DNA of 64,000 bases from JBCCOW01 sp039025855 (GTDB lineage Bacteria > Planctomycetota > Phycisphaerae > Phycisphaerales > Phycisphaeraceae), in the NCBI GenBank assembly GCA_039025855.1, contig JBCCNL010000002.1, positions 1 to 64,000 on the forward strand, read 5' to 3'. The position numbers were made by a program, and so were the translations under genes. Below are positions 8,661 to 17,274 of the stretch, one piece after another. The stretch's first letter is position 1. Every line of letters begins with the position of its first letter. The notes below the pieces were generated by a model, which ran no database searches, was not told the DNA's origin, and was given only the letters and a program-made list of their open reading frames with translations.

Positions 8661-9578
8661 GTGTCCTACCGCCTCTCTCCCCATCCGTTGAAACGTGCGG
8701 GCCGGGCGACACCCGCTCGCCGTGAGGCGTTCACGCTGATCGAACTGCTGGTCGTGATCAGCATCATCGCGTTGCTGATCGCGGTGCTCCTGCCCGTACT
8801 CAGCTCAGCTCGCGAGGCGGCGCGGCTGGTCAACTGCACTGCCACACTCCGCAGCTACGGCCAGGCCTACTACGCCTACGGCGCCGACAACAACATGCAC
8901 ATCCCTTATCTGCAGCCACCGAACCCCAATCCCCAGAACTGGCGACGCGGCGACTCCGGCAAGTCGCTTGAGTTCCTGCTCAATGACTATTTCTCGGGTG
9001 TAAAGACCACCGGAGCAGGACGCAACAGCGACAACGAGGCTTTCTGGTGTCCCTCCGCACCGATCGTGGGCCTTAACGACAGCAATGGTCGGCTCATCTA
9101 CGAAGACGGCTCTGAAGGGGTGGGCAACGGCTATCGCGGTGCGCTCTACTACGCCTACCAATTCCAATGGCCTGCTGCTCCGGGAGGTGGTCCCGCCCCA
9201 GCAAGCGTTGGCGTCACTGACGAGTCCGCCGCCGCGCGGCTCACCCTTGACTACTTCCGACGCCCCTCGGACTCACCGCTCAAGTACTGCAGCATGTTCG
9301 ACGCGAGCAACTCGGTGACTGGTTCATCCGTGAGCACCGGGTCACAAACCATCACGCACAGCTCCTGGCACCGAACCGAGGGCGACAACACGCGGCCGAT
9401 CTTGTTCATTGACGGGCATGCCGAGGCCCTCAACGGTCTGCCCGCCGCCGGGGCTCAGTTCCTGCCCGACCCCACCTTCCCCGCTTATCTCATCCGAGGC
9501 GTGTACAACACCTTCCGCATCCGAGTCGGCGGCGGCGATCCAGACAATCAGCCGTTTGAGTTCTGGATCGAACGCTAA
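8661..9578 (+). CDS. Pseudopilin-like protein with H-X9-DG type C-terminus
   Basis: A 305-residue protein with GTG start at 8661 and GGAG 7 nt upstream. A basic leader (PLKRAGRATPARREA) is followed by FTLIELLVVISIIALLI, the prepilin cleavage and membrane-helix signature, and then LLPVLSSAREAARLVNC, the typical continuation in planctomycete members. The large exported domain ends with WHRTEGDNTRPILFIDGHAE, matching the H...DGH motif of the DUF1559-type family. Planctomycete genomes carry large numbers of these genes, often beside carbohydrate-active enzymes; their function is unknown. It is expressed from an operator-bearing promoter shared back-to-back with the GH78-like gene. Confidence 0.88.
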   Translation: MSYRLSPHPLKRAGRATPARREAFTLIELLVVISIIALLIAVLLPVLSSAREAARLVNCTATLRSYGQAYYAYGADNNMHIPYLQPPNPNPQNWRRGDSGKSLEFLLNDYFSGVKTTGAGRNSDNEAFWCPSAPIVGLNDSNGRLIYEDGSEGVGNGYRGALYYAYQFQWPAAPGGGPAPASVGVTDESAAARLTLDYFRRPSDSPLKYCSMFDASNSVTGSSVSTGSQTITHSSWHRTEGDNTRPILFIDGHAEALNGLPAAGAQFLPDPTFPAYLIRGVYNTFRIRVGGGDPDNQPFEFWIER

Positions 9579-9584
9579 GGCCGG

Positions 9585-11066
9585 CTACGGCTGGCTCAGT
9601 TGTTCGGCCATCGGAAGGGCCGAACCACCCAGACCCGTTTCCGGGCTCAGCACGGCGTAGCAGACCAGCGTGATGACCACGGCCCCGATGAGGTTGAGGA
9701 TCACGCCGTAACGCACCATTTTGGGGATCGTGATCTGGTTGGACCCGCCGAAGACAATCGCGTTGGGCGGGGTCGCGATGGGCAGCATGAAAGCGCAGCT
9801 CGCGGAGAGTGCTGCGGGCACCATAAACAACGCTGAATCGATCCCGGCCGTCATCCCAGCTGTGGCAAGGATCGGCATGAGCAGCGCCGTGGTCGCGGTG
9901 TTGCTGGTGACCTCTGTCACGAAGGTCACCAGCAGGCAGATCAGCCCGATGATCAGGATCGGGTGCAGGCCGTCGGTCACGCGCTGCAGCCCGTCGCCGA
10001 CGTCTGCCGCCAGCCCGCTGACGGCGAAGGCCTTGGCGATCGCCAGACCACCGGCGAACAGGATCAGGATGCCCCAGGGGATGTCGCACGCTGTCTTCCA
10101 ATCGAGCAGTTGACGGCGTCGCCCCCCGTGGTCGCGTTCGCCGCTGGGGATCAGGAACAACGCGACCACGACCAGCAGGGCCACGGTCGCGTCGTGGGCC
10201 TTGGGCATGTCCAGCCAAACACTCCAGCCACCCAGTCCGCCCGGCAGCTTGCGGGTGATCCAGAGCGCGGCGGTGATGATCAGGACCGTCAGCATCCGCC
10301 GCTGTGCCGGGGTCCAAGGCCCGAGCGACCCGTCGGTCTGTTGTCCCGCGCCCTTCACACGGACGGTGAGCAGCACGCCACAGGCGATCAGCATGAGCAC
10401 CGCCACCGGCATGCCAACCTTCATCCAGCTCAGGAAGTCGATCGTTCGCCCGAACTCGCTCTCATAGACGGCCGCCATCACGCCGTTGGGTGGCGTGCCC
10501 ACGAGCGTTGCCACGCCGCCGATGCTCGCGCCGTAGGCGATCGCCAGCAGCAGGCCGACGGCAAAGCGGTCGCCCTCGGCGCCGCGGGCCGCGTTCTGTT
10601 GGATCACCGCAATCGCGACGGGCAGCATGATCAGCGCGGTGGCGGTGTTGGAGATCCACATCGAGCAGAACGCCGTCGCGAGCATGAACCCGATGATGAT
10701 CCGGCGGTTCGAGCGCATGCCGACCAGGCGCAGCACGCCGTGCGCCACACGCAGGTGTGTGTTGGAGTGTTCCGCGGCCCGGCTGATCATGAAGCCGCCC
10801 ATGAACAGCAGGATGAACTTGTCGCCCCAAGTCGAGGCGAGCTGCGCGTGGTCGAGCACCCCCGCGAACGGGAAGACCGCGAACGGGATCAGCGACGTCA
10901 CGGGGATCGGGACCGCTTCGGTGCACCACCACACCGCACACCACGCGGTGACCGCTGCGGTCATCGACGCCGAGTGATCCAGACCGATCCCACCTCGGCA
11001 GGCCCAGTACACCAACAGCGCGATGGTCGGCCCGACGATCCGGCAGATGGTCTGAGTGCTTGGCAT
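9585..11066 (-). CDS. DASS-family (SLC13) sodium:dicarboxylate/sulfate symporter
   Basis: A 493-residue inner-membrane protein with about a dozen hydrophobic segments. Both Ser-Asn-Thr signatures that bind sodium and the carboxylate in this family are present: WISNTATALIMLP in the first half and TSNTATTALLMP in the second. The family imports C4-dicarboxylates, citrate or sulfate with sodium. Substrate cannot be chosen from sequence. It is 42 nt downstream of the esterase gene on the same strand and probably shares its operator-controlled promoter, which would link uptake of an acidic product or released acyl anion to polysaccharide breakdown. It converges on the pseudopilin gene with a gap of only 6 nt. 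Confidence 0.88.
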   Translation of the reverse strand: MPSTQTICRIVGPTIALLVYWACRGGIGLDHSASMTAAVTAWCAVWWCTEAVPIPVTSLIPFAVFPFAGVLDHAQLASTWGDKFILLFMGGFMISRAAEHSNTHLRVAHGVLRLVGMRSNRRIIIGFMLATAFCSMWISNTATALIMLPVAIAVIQQNAARGAEGDRFAVGLLLAIAYGASIGGVATLVGTPPNGVMAAVYESEFGRTIDFLSWMKVGMPVAVLMLIACGVLLTVRVKGAGQQTDGSLGPWTPAQRRMLTVLIITAALWITRKLPGGLGGWSVWLDMPKAHDATVALLVVVALFLIPSGERDHGGRRRQLLDWKTACDIPWGILILFAGGLAIAKAFAVSGLAADVGDGLQRVTDGLHPILIIGLICLLVTFVTEVTSNTATTALLMPILATAGMTAGIDSALFMVPAALSASCAFMLPIATPPNAIVFGGSNQITIPKMVRYGVILNLIGAVVITLVCYAVLSPETGLGGSALPMAEQLSQP

Positions 11067-11108
11067 GGCTCACGCAAAGATATGAAATCGGAATCCCTCG
11101 CCCGGCAT

Positions 11109-12629
11109 TCAACACTCGCACTGCCTACCCGGTCGCCGCACCAGGGCCAAGCCGCAGGACACGGCCACAAGCGTGATCGACCCCGGCTCGGGGATGCTCA
11201 CCGCAGTGAGACGGACCGCGTTGAGGTACGCCCGACGGGACCGTGACTCGTCTTCCTGACTGACCTGGATGAACAGCTCGATCGTCCCGAACGCGTCCGC
11301 AATCGCTTCATCGAACAGCAACCACTGATCCGTGTTGTCCGACGCGTCGAACACCTGAAGTTCCCCGTTGACCCAGTACCAGCCGACGTGCCGCCGACCG
11401 CCGTCGGTGCCCGCGACCGCCGCAAGGAGTTCGAGGTCGTAGACGCCGCCCGGCACCAGTCCGTCGATCAGGATTTCTGCGGACTGAGCCTTGTTGAGTG
11501 ATGGCGTATTCGACCCGACCAGCAAGCCGTCTCCCACGACGGCGAGCGGGGCCGTGGTCTGGTCGGTGATGCCGGTCAGTGACGCGTTGTTGAAGTCGTC
11601 GAGCAGCCGGAAACCGACCGTCGTCTTGTCGCCGTTAGTGGTCTGGCTGACCCCGACCAGCGTCCCGGTCGCGGCACCCTCCACCGCCAGGACGTTCTGC
11701 GGATGATTCCAGTAGCGGCCCTGGTCGTCTGGGCTGCCGGGCAGCCAGACGAGGTTGTCGGTCAGGTTGCCGGCGCTGTTTTCGACGTCTTGGCTGATCC
11801 GGCCAAAGTCCACCAGGATCGTCTCGCCAACCTGAAGCGCTCGCGGCTCGGGCGGCGACGGGTTGGCGCGTGACTGGGAGAACAGCCATTCATACAGCCC
11901 GGTGTTGCCCGCCTCATCCGGGGCGCCACCAATGAACTGTCCGGTGGAGTTGGGGGCATCGGCATAGATCTGTGACCAGCCGGAGTGCCCGGTGTTTTCG
12001 ATCTGGGTCATGCGCGGGGCCGCCCCGAGCGACTGCAAGCCGGTGTACATGTTCTGCGCGGTGATGGGCTTGAACGTGTTGTCGCGGTCGCCGGTAAAAA
12101 TCCAGGTGGGCGTGCCCGCCTGGTTGGCGAGTTGGTCAGTCTTCTGCCCCGCGGAGAGCGGCACCGCGGCGGCAAACAGGCCGGGGCGTTGGTTCACGAG
12201 GTTGTAGGTCCCCGCCCCGCCCGCGGAAATGCCGGTGACATAGATGCGGTTGGTGTCGATCGTGTTGTTGCCGGCGATGACGCTATCGACCAGCTCGGCG
12301 AGCAGCGGCGGGCTGAACGAGCCCGGCGACTGCGGAGCCAGCAGGTGGGCGTTGTAGGTGCTGGTCAGCAGGTGATCGACCAGGTCGTTGATGTGGCTGG
12401 TGACCTGCCGGGTGTTGTCGGTCCCGCCCTGCCCCAGGCCGTGGAGGAAGACCACCAAGGGCTTCTTGTCGAGGGTGGTCGCCTCGGTTGCCTGAATAAA
12501 CCGGTAGGGGTAGCGGTCGTACTGCCCTTCGATCGAGAGGTCGAGGATCTCCTGGTCCGTGACCGCGAGAGCGGGCGTGGGCACCCAGAGGAGTTGGAGG
12601 GCGATTGAGGCGAGCAGGATCGGTCGCAT
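11109..12629 (-). CDS. Secreted alpha/beta-hydrolase esterase with PEP-CTERM tag
   Basis: A 506-residue protein with signal peptide (MRPILLASIALQLLWVPTPA). Residues about 25-260 form an alpha/beta hydrolase of the PHB-depolymerase/feruloyl-esterase type: FLHGLGQGG oxyanion loop, nucleophile Ser135 in GISAGG, acidic residue near Asp181-Asp183 (FTGDRDN) and His215 (NTGHSGW). Residues about 285-470 form a beta domain beginning ILVDFGR, similar in opening to modules on rhamnogalacturonan esterases. The C-terminus SIPEPGSITLVAV, a helix and RRPGRQ form a PEP-CTERM tag. An esterase anchored through this sorting tag could remove acetyl or feruloyl groups at the cell surface. ATG 12629 is preferred because the upstream extension would cover the promoter and operator. 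It is the first gene of an operon with the DASS transporter. Confidence 0.83.
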   Translation of the reverse strand: MRPILLASIALQLLWVPTPALAVTDQEILDLSIEGQYDRYPYRFIQATEATTLDKKPLVVFLHGLGQGGTDNTRQVTSHINDLVDHLLTSTYNAHLLAPQSPGSFSPPLLAELVDSVIAGNNTIDTNRIYVTGISAGGAGTYNLVNQRPGLFAAAVPLSAGQKTDQLANQAGTPTWIFTGDRDNTFKPITAQNMYTGLQSLGAAPRMTQIENTGHSGWSQIYADAPNSTGQFIGGAPDEAGNTGLYEWLFSQSRANPSPPEPRALQVGETILVDFGRISQDVENSAGNLTDNLVWLPGSPDDQGRYWNHPQNVLAVEGAATGTLVGVSQTTNGDKTTVGFRLLDDFNNASLTGITDQTTAPLAVVGDGLLVGSNTPSLNKAQSAEILIDGLVPGGVYDLELLAAVAGTDGGRRHVGWYWVNGELQVFDASDNTDQWLLFDEAIADAFGTIELFIQVSQEDESRSRRAYLNAVRLTAVSIPEPGSITLVAVSCGLALVRRPGRQCEC

Positions 12630-12660
12630 AGTGAAGCCGTTGGAGCGTGACACGAGGCAT

Positions 12661-12675
12661 GAGCAACAGTTGCTC
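12661..12675. promoter_or_regulatory. Putative LacI operator (perfect palindrome)
   Basis: GAGCAACAGTTGCTC lies 31 nt upstream of the esterase start codon and directly downstream of its predicted minus-strand promoter. Confidence 0.75.
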
Positions 12676-12681
12676 ATGCCT

Positions 12682-12710
12682 AAGATAGCTTTCCCGTCCC
12701 CGCGACACAA
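12682..12710 (-). promoter_or_regulatory. Sigma70-type promoter for the esterase-transporter operon
   Basis: On the minus strand, TTGTGT (12710-12705), a 17-nt spacer and TATCTT (12687-12682). The operator starts 35 nt downstream of the first base of the -35 box. Confidence 0.6.
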
Positions 12711-12757
12711 GCAGATCGTGGAGGCTCGCCCACCCCGCGCCCGCGAAGCCACCGCCC

Positions 12758-13621
12758 CTACACCCAGTCCAACGACGCGAGATACACCCCGCCCTGATTC
12801 CAGCCGCAGTGCGTGCACCAACACCGGCCCGCCTCATCGACAATCACCTCCAGCGCGTGGGCATCGATGTAACCCACCTGATCGCCAATGTCGAAGGACA
12901 GCGGATCATCGCTGACCAGCACACGCGTGCCCCGATACCGCTTGGGCGGCCAAGGCCCGATGAACAGATAGAACCGCCCGTCGCGCTCGAACACGAACGG
13001 CGACTCGCACGGCCCGGCATAACTCCCGGTCATCTCGTCGCGATACACGATCTGCCGCTCGCCCCACGTGACCAGATCGTCCGAGGTGCAGGCCGCGACG
13101 AGGTGGTGGCCGCCATGCGGCTCATCCGTCGCGGTGTAGTACATCACCCAGCGATCACCGACCCGCAGCACCATCGGGTCGCGGGCCTCGTAGCCGTCGA
13201 TCAGCAGCGGGTTGGCATCGTGGCGGGTCCAGTTCCAGGCATCGGTCGAGGTCGCCAGGTGGATGCGGTACTGCTCACGCGATGCGCCACCACCGCAGTA
13301 GAACATCCAGTAGACCCCGTCGTGCTCGATCACGTGCGGGGCCCACAGCACCGACTCCCCAGCCTCCGGCATCGCACTTAACGCAAACGGCTGCCGTGTC
13401 CAAGGCCCGCCGAGCGCCGGGGCCGTCGCGTGGGCCAGGTGCTTCTCGTCCAACGGTGCCAACGGCTCGGCGTGCGTGATGCCCACCAGATGCCACAGCC
13501 CCTCGCGGTCCTGCCAGACCGTGTGATCGTTGATGTACCACCGCTCCACAACGCTGGGCGACGGGTCGTAGATGAGCGAGAAGTCACCGGCGGTGACCCG
13601 CGTCTTTGGCATCTGGGGCAT
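12758..13621 (-). CDS. GH43-like five-bladed beta-propeller glycosidase
   Basis: A 287-residue protein starting at ATG 13621 with AAGGAG 8 nt upstream. There is no signal peptide, so it is probably cytoplasmic. Repeated blade motifs are clear: INDHTVWQDREGLWHLVG, WAPHVIEHDGVYWMFYCGG, EARDPMVLRVGDRWVMYYTA and CESPFVFERDGRFYLFIG. These match the GH43/GH32-type propeller, in which an early Asp, the Asp of RDP and the Glu of ESP form the active site. Enzymes of this group cleave arabinofuranosides, xylosides or related sugars; the exact family and substrate are uncertain. Its promoter region carries the shared operator and is back-to-back with that of the SGNH esterase gene at 13749. Confidence 0.8.
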   Translation of the reverse strand: MPQMPKTRVTAGDFSLIYDPSPSVVERWYINDHTVWQDREGLWHLVGITHAEPLAPLDEKHLAHATAPALGGPWTRQPFALSAMPEAGESVLWAPHVIEHDGVYWMFYCGGGASREQYRIHLATSTDAWNWTRHDANPLLIDGYEARDPMVLRVGDRWVMYYTATDEPHGGHHLVAACTSDDLVTWGERQIVYRDEMTGSYAGPCESPFVFERDGRFYLFIGPWPPKRYRGTRVLVSDDPLSFDIGDQVGYIDAHALEVIVDEAGRCWCTHCGWNQGGVYLASLDWV

Positions 13622-13654
13622 GGCTGCGGCTCCTTGCAAGCCCGATTTACAGAT

Positions 13655-13669
13655 GAGCAACTGTTGCAC
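13655..13669. promoter_or_regulatory. Putative LacI operator between divergent GH43-like and SGNH genes
   Basis: GAGCAACTGTTGCAC, one outer base off the palindrome. For the minus-strand gene it starts 34 nt downstream of the -35 box; for the plus-strand gene it overlaps the -35 box. One site could therefore silence both directions. Confidence 0.7.
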
Positions 13670-13691
13670 ATTCCATTAGCGCGAGTATACT
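13664..13691 (+). promoter_or_regulatory. Sigma70-type promoter for the SGNH/GH172 operon
   Basis: TTGCAC (13664-13669), a 16-nt spacer and TATACT (13686-13691). The -35 box is within the operator at 13655-13669. Confidence 0.55.
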
Positions 13692-13703
13692 CAAGCCCTA
13701 CAA
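13675..13703 (-). promoter_or_regulatory. Candidate promoter for the GH43-like gene
   Basis: On the minus strand, TTGTAG (13703-13698), a 17-nt spacer and GCTAAT (13680-13675). The boxes are imperfect, but the distance to the operator agrees with the other promoters of the set. Confidence 0.45.
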
Positions 13704-13748
13704 GGGCGGCACTTTCACTGCCCAAACCCGTCCCGGAGACGCCTCACC

Positions 13749-14558
13749 ATGCATCTAAAAACCCTCATCCTTGGCCTGGTCTTCCTCCTCTCGATCATTA
13801 CCCCCCAGACCACCGCCGCCGACACCCAGACGCCCGACACGACCTACGGCCTGTTCATCGGCAACAGCTACTGCGACTTCTACGTCATCCCCGACCAGGT
13901 CGAGGTCATGATGCGACACGCCGACCAGCCCTCGGACATGCGCCGCCAGACCCAGGGCGGCTTCAGCCTCGCCAAGCACTGGGCCGCCGGCCGAGCCCAG
14001 GAACGCATCACCCAGGAGGTCGACTGGGACGTCATCGTCCTCCAGAACCACAGCCGCAGCTCCCTCGATCACCGCCCGCTCTTCGACGAGTTCGGCGAGA
14101 AGTACATCGACTTCATCCGCGCCAACAGCGACGCCGACATCGTCCTCTACCTCACCTGGGCCCGGAAGAAGCTGCCGCAGGACCAGGCCACCATCACCGA
14201 GGCCTACTGCACCCTTGCCGTGAATAAGGGCGTCAGGGTCGCGCCCGTCGGCGTCGCCTTCGCCTCCTGGATCAAGGCCCACCCCGGCCTCGACATCCTC
14301 CGCGACGACAAGGCGTCCCACCCCAACGAGCTCGGCGCCTACCTCTCCGCCTGCGTCCTCTACGCCACCCTCACCGGCCAAAGCCCCGTCGGCCAAACCG
14401 CCCGCATCGAAGGCGCCAACTGGCTCACCAACGGCGACACGCTCGCCGACCTCGACCCCGCCACCGCCCGCAAGCTCCAGCAACACGCCTGGGACACCGT
14501 CCAAGCCTTCGACCCCAAACGCTACGCAGCCGTCACCACCACCGCGACAACCGAGTGA
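13749..14558 (+). CDS. Secreted SGNH-type hydrolase
   Basis: A 269-residue protein with a signal peptide (MHLKTLILGLVFLLSIIT). The SGNH hydrolase features are visible: LFIGNSY with nucleophile Ser40, VIVLQNHS with the block-III Asn100, and DDKASHPNELGAYL with catalytic His191 and the preceding Asp187 or Asp186. The layout resembles the DUF4886-like group of bacterial SGNH proteins. It likely removes acetyl or other ester groups from a polysaccharide in the periplasm or outside. It begins behind an operator-bearing promoter and is followed 36 nt later by the GH172-like gene, so the two are probably one transcript. The exact ester substrate is unknown. Confidence 0.83.
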   Translation: MHLKTLILGLVFLLSIITPQTTAADTQTPDTTYGLFIGNSYCDFYVIPDQVEVMMRHADQPSDMRRQTQGGFSLAKHWAAGRAQERITQEVDWDVIVLQNHSRSSLDHRPLFDEFGEKYIDFIRANSDADIVLYLTWARKKLPQDQATITEAYCTLAVNKGVRVAPVGVAFASWIKAHPGLDILRDDKASHPNELGAYLSACVLYATLTGQSPVGQTARIEGANWLTNGDTLADLDPATARKLQQHAWDTVQAFDPKRYAAVTTTATTE

Positions 14559-14594
14559 GCCAGGGGCCCGCGAACTGATACGCTGAGCGCCGAT

Positions 14595-15728
14595 ATGGAA
14601 CCCGCCCACAACTGGCTGGATCAGGTCTCACGCCTGGTCCCGAACCGCTCGCGTTCGATCTCTTCGGAAAACCCCACCGGCGAACCGGGCGGCGGCGGCC
14701 GGCACGTCGACCCCGACCACCGCCCTTCCCGCGACCTGGGCCAAGGCTGGAAGGTCCGCCCGTGCACCAGCATCGAGCCCGGCACCAGCCTCACCCTCGC
14801 CGACATCGCCGGCCCCGGCTGCATCCGCTCCATCTGGATGACCCCGGCCGGCGTGCCCTACCGCAACGCCATCCTCCGCGTGCATTGGGACGGGCAAGAC
14901 CAGCCCAGCGTCGAGTGCCCCATCGGCGACTTCTTCGCCTCCGCCTTCACCAGCTACGACGTCTTCGCGCCGCTCAACTCCCTGGCGGTCTGCGTGAACC
15001 CCGGCAACGCGTTCAACTGCTACTGGCCGATGCCGTTCCGCCAGCACTGCCGCATGACCCTCGAGAACCGCGACCCCGAAAAACCCCTGCGGCTCTACTA
15101 CCAGATCAACTACGAGCTCGGCGACGTGCCCGACGACGCCGTCTACTTCCACAGCCAGTTCCGACGCGTCAACCCCGTGCCCGAAAAACGGGTCTACACC
15201 ATCCTCGACGGGGTCCAAGGCCAAGGCCACTACGCCGGCACCTACCTCGCATGGGGTGTCAAGAGCCGCGGCTGGTGGGGCGAGGGCGAAGTGAAGTTCT
15301 ACATCGACGACGACATCCCCGAAGGCGTCGCGACCGCAGACGCCGTGGCCGAGCACGGCGGCGATTGCTTCCCGACCATCTGCGGCACCGGCACGGAAGA
15401 CTACTTCTGCGGCTCGTACAACTTCGAGAACAAGGCCACCAAGCAGTACCAGGAGTTCAGCACCGCCTACGCCGGCATGCCGCACGTGGTCCGGCCGAAC
15501 CACCTCTACGACTCGCAGATGCGCTTCAGCATGTACCGCTGGCACCTGCCCGACCCGATCCGTTTCAACCAGCGCCTGGCCGTCACGATCCAAGCGTTGG
15601 GCTGGCGATCCGGCGGCCGATACCACCCCCTCCGAGACGACATCGCCTCGACCGCCTACTGGTACCAGACTCTCCCCACGGCCGCGTTCCCGCCGTTGGG
15701 TGACCGCGACGCGCTCGAGATCATTTAG
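14595..15728 (+). CDS. DUF2961 / GH172-type glycoside hydrolase
   Basis: A 377-residue protein without a clear signal peptide. It carries the DUF2961 signature: SRSISSENPTGEPGGGGR near the N-terminus, GPGCIRSIWMT, and GTGTEDYFCGSYNF with Glu268, the motif that holds catalytic acid residues in this family. Characterised GH172 enzymes act on arabinofuranosides or difructose anhydrides, so an arabinofuranosidase role fits the neighbouring GH43-like and GH78-like enzymes. It shares a transcript with the SGNH hydrolase upstream. The following 202 bp before the convergent astB gene hold no recognised gene or strong terminator. Confidence 0.85.
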   Translation: MEPAHNWLDQVSRLVPNRSRSISSENPTGEPGGGGRHVDPDHRPSRDLGQGWKVRPCTSIEPGTSLTLADIAGPGCIRSIWMTPAGVPYRNAILRVHWDGQDQPSVECPIGDFFASAFTSYDVFAPLNSLAVCVNPGNAFNCYWPMPFRQHCRMTLENRDPEKPLRLYYQINYELGDVPDDAVYFHSQFRRVNPVPEKRVYTILDGVQGQGHYAGTYLAWGVKSRGWWGEGEVKFYIDDDIPEGVATADAVAEHGGDCFPTICGTGTEDYFCGSYNFENKATKQYQEFSTAYAGMPHVVRPNHLYDSQMRFSMYRWHLPDPIRFNQRLAVTIQALGWRSGGRYHPLRDDIASTAYWYQTLPTAAFPPLGDRDALEII

Positions 15729-15930
15729 CAGAGAGCGCCGCCAGTCGACTCCCGATCGTCAGCGGTCGCCCGACCTGCCGAGGCTTCATGCGGTCGGACT
15801 ACTCCTCCATCCGGGCTCTCCAAACCCGGAGAAACCGACATGTATCGTGCGGCACGGCCGCTCCAGTCCCTGCCCTCAAACCAAAAACGATCGATGCACC
15901 CCAGAAAACACTCCGTTCGTTACCGTGAAT

Positions 15931-17274
15931 TCATGCGGGCAATCGGGACGGCTTCGCGGAGGCGTCCACGCTCACGCGGTGTTCAAGTTCGGCCAACGCT
16001 TGTTCGCTGGTGTAGAGCAGGTCGGGGTTGGCCAAATCGTCAGGGGTTAACTGCTCGGGGTAATGGCGTTCGACCCACCGGGTCAGCCAGTCGAGTTTGG
16101 ACAGGTCAAGCATGTACCCAGGGTGAACAGCGGCGAGCTGGTCGGTGGTGAGCTCGACGCGGAGGCGGAGACAGGCGGGACCGCCGCCGTTGCGCATGGA
16201 CTGCTGGACGTCGATGAAATGCGCCGCGTCGAGATGCCCTTGCGCGATGCATCGGTCGAGGAGCTTGCGGATGCCTGGGTATTCGGCGCAGGCTTGGTGG
16301 GCGATGAGCACGGTGTCGCCGACGGAAGTGGTGACGATCTGGCTGTTGAACAGATAGGTTCGGACGGCGTCTTCGACCGAGAGTTCGTCGTGGGTAATCT
16401 CCACGAGCTTGAGGGTGGGCGCGCGGTCGCGGAGCTGGCGGAGCGTGGTTTCTCGTTCGGCGAAGGCGGCCTCGTGGACCAGGAGCAGGTCGCGGTGCCC
16501 CACGCCGATGACGTCGTGATGGAAGACGCCAGCGTCGATCGCATCGGGGTGTTGCTGCGCGAAGACGATGCGGTCGGGATCGAGCTGATGGAGTCGGGCA
16601 ACGGCTTGGCTTGCGGTTTCGGTTTGGCGCGGCAGGAACCGGCGTGTTGCTTGTCGCGTGGTGCGGGGTTGGCCGAAGACGAAGAGCTGGACGCCCGGGT
16701 TGCCGAAGCCGGAGCAGAAGCGGGTGTGGTTGGCGGCGCCCTCGTCGCCGAGCCCGACGGCGGGGGGAAGTGGCGGGTGGTGCACGAAGTGGTCGGGGTC
16801 GGCGAAGATGCGCTGCAGTGTCTCGGCGGTGGTGCTGGCTTCCTGGGCGCGGTGCGGGCTGGCGATGAGGTTGGCGGGGGTGAAGTGGACCTTGTGGTCG
16901 GCGCTGTCGGCGGAAGGGCAGACGGTGGCGGCGTTGGCGGTCCACATCGCGGCAGCAGAGGAGGCTGTGGCGAGCAGGTGGGGCGCTTGGCGGAGCGCGG
17001 TGCGGAGTACGGCGGCGTCGGAGCCGGTGAAGCCGAGTTGACGGAGCAGGTCGAGGTTGGGTCGCGGGTGCGGGGGGAGGAAGCCCTGGGGGATGCCCAG
17101 GTCGAGGAGCAGGCGCATCTTGGCGAGGCCTTCGAAGGCGGCAGCCCTGGGGCGTGAGACGGCGTGGCGGTTATGCGCGGCGGCAAGGTTGCCAGGCGCG
17201 AGCCCGGCGTAGTTGTGGGTCGGTCCGACGAGCCCGTCGAGGTTGAGTTCGGTTGCGGATGGGGGGTCGGTCAT
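15931..17274 (-). CDS. astB: N-succinylarginine dihydrolase
   Basis: A 447-residue protein of standard AstB length. The N-terminus ELNLDGLVGPTHNYAGLAPGNLAA and the GLGDEGAANHTRFC segment are diagnostic of the family, a member of the guanidino-group-modifying superfamily. The C-terminal MRNGGGPACLRLRV contains the catalytic Cys. It converts N2-succinylarginine to N2-succinylornithine, two ammonia and CO2, the second step of the arginine succinyltransferase pathway. The ATG overlaps the stop of astD by 4 nt (ATGA), so translation is probably coupled. It is the last gene of a five-gene minus-strand operon. Confidence 0.96.
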   Translation of the reverse strand: MTDPPSATELNLDGLVGPTHNYAGLAPGNLAAAHNRHAVSRPRAAAFEGLAKMRLLLDLGIPQGFLPPHPRPNLDLLRQLGFTGSDAAVLRTALRQAPHLLATASSAAAMWTANAATVCPSADSADHKVHFTPANLIASPHRAQEASTTAETLQRIFADPDHFVHHPPLPPAVGLGDEGAANHTRFCSGFGNPGVQLFVFGQPRTTRQATRRFLPRQTETASQAVARLHQLDPDRIVFAQQHPDAIDAGVFHHDVIGVGHRDLLLVHEAAFAERETTLRQLRDRAPTLKLVEITHDELSVEDAVRTYLFNSQIVTTSVGDTVLIAHQACAEYPGIRKLLDRCIAQGHLDAAHFIDVQQSMRNGGGPACLRLRVELTTDQLAAVHPGYMLDLSKLDWLTRWVERHYPEQLTPDDLANPDLLYTSEQALAELEHRVSVDASAKPSRLPA

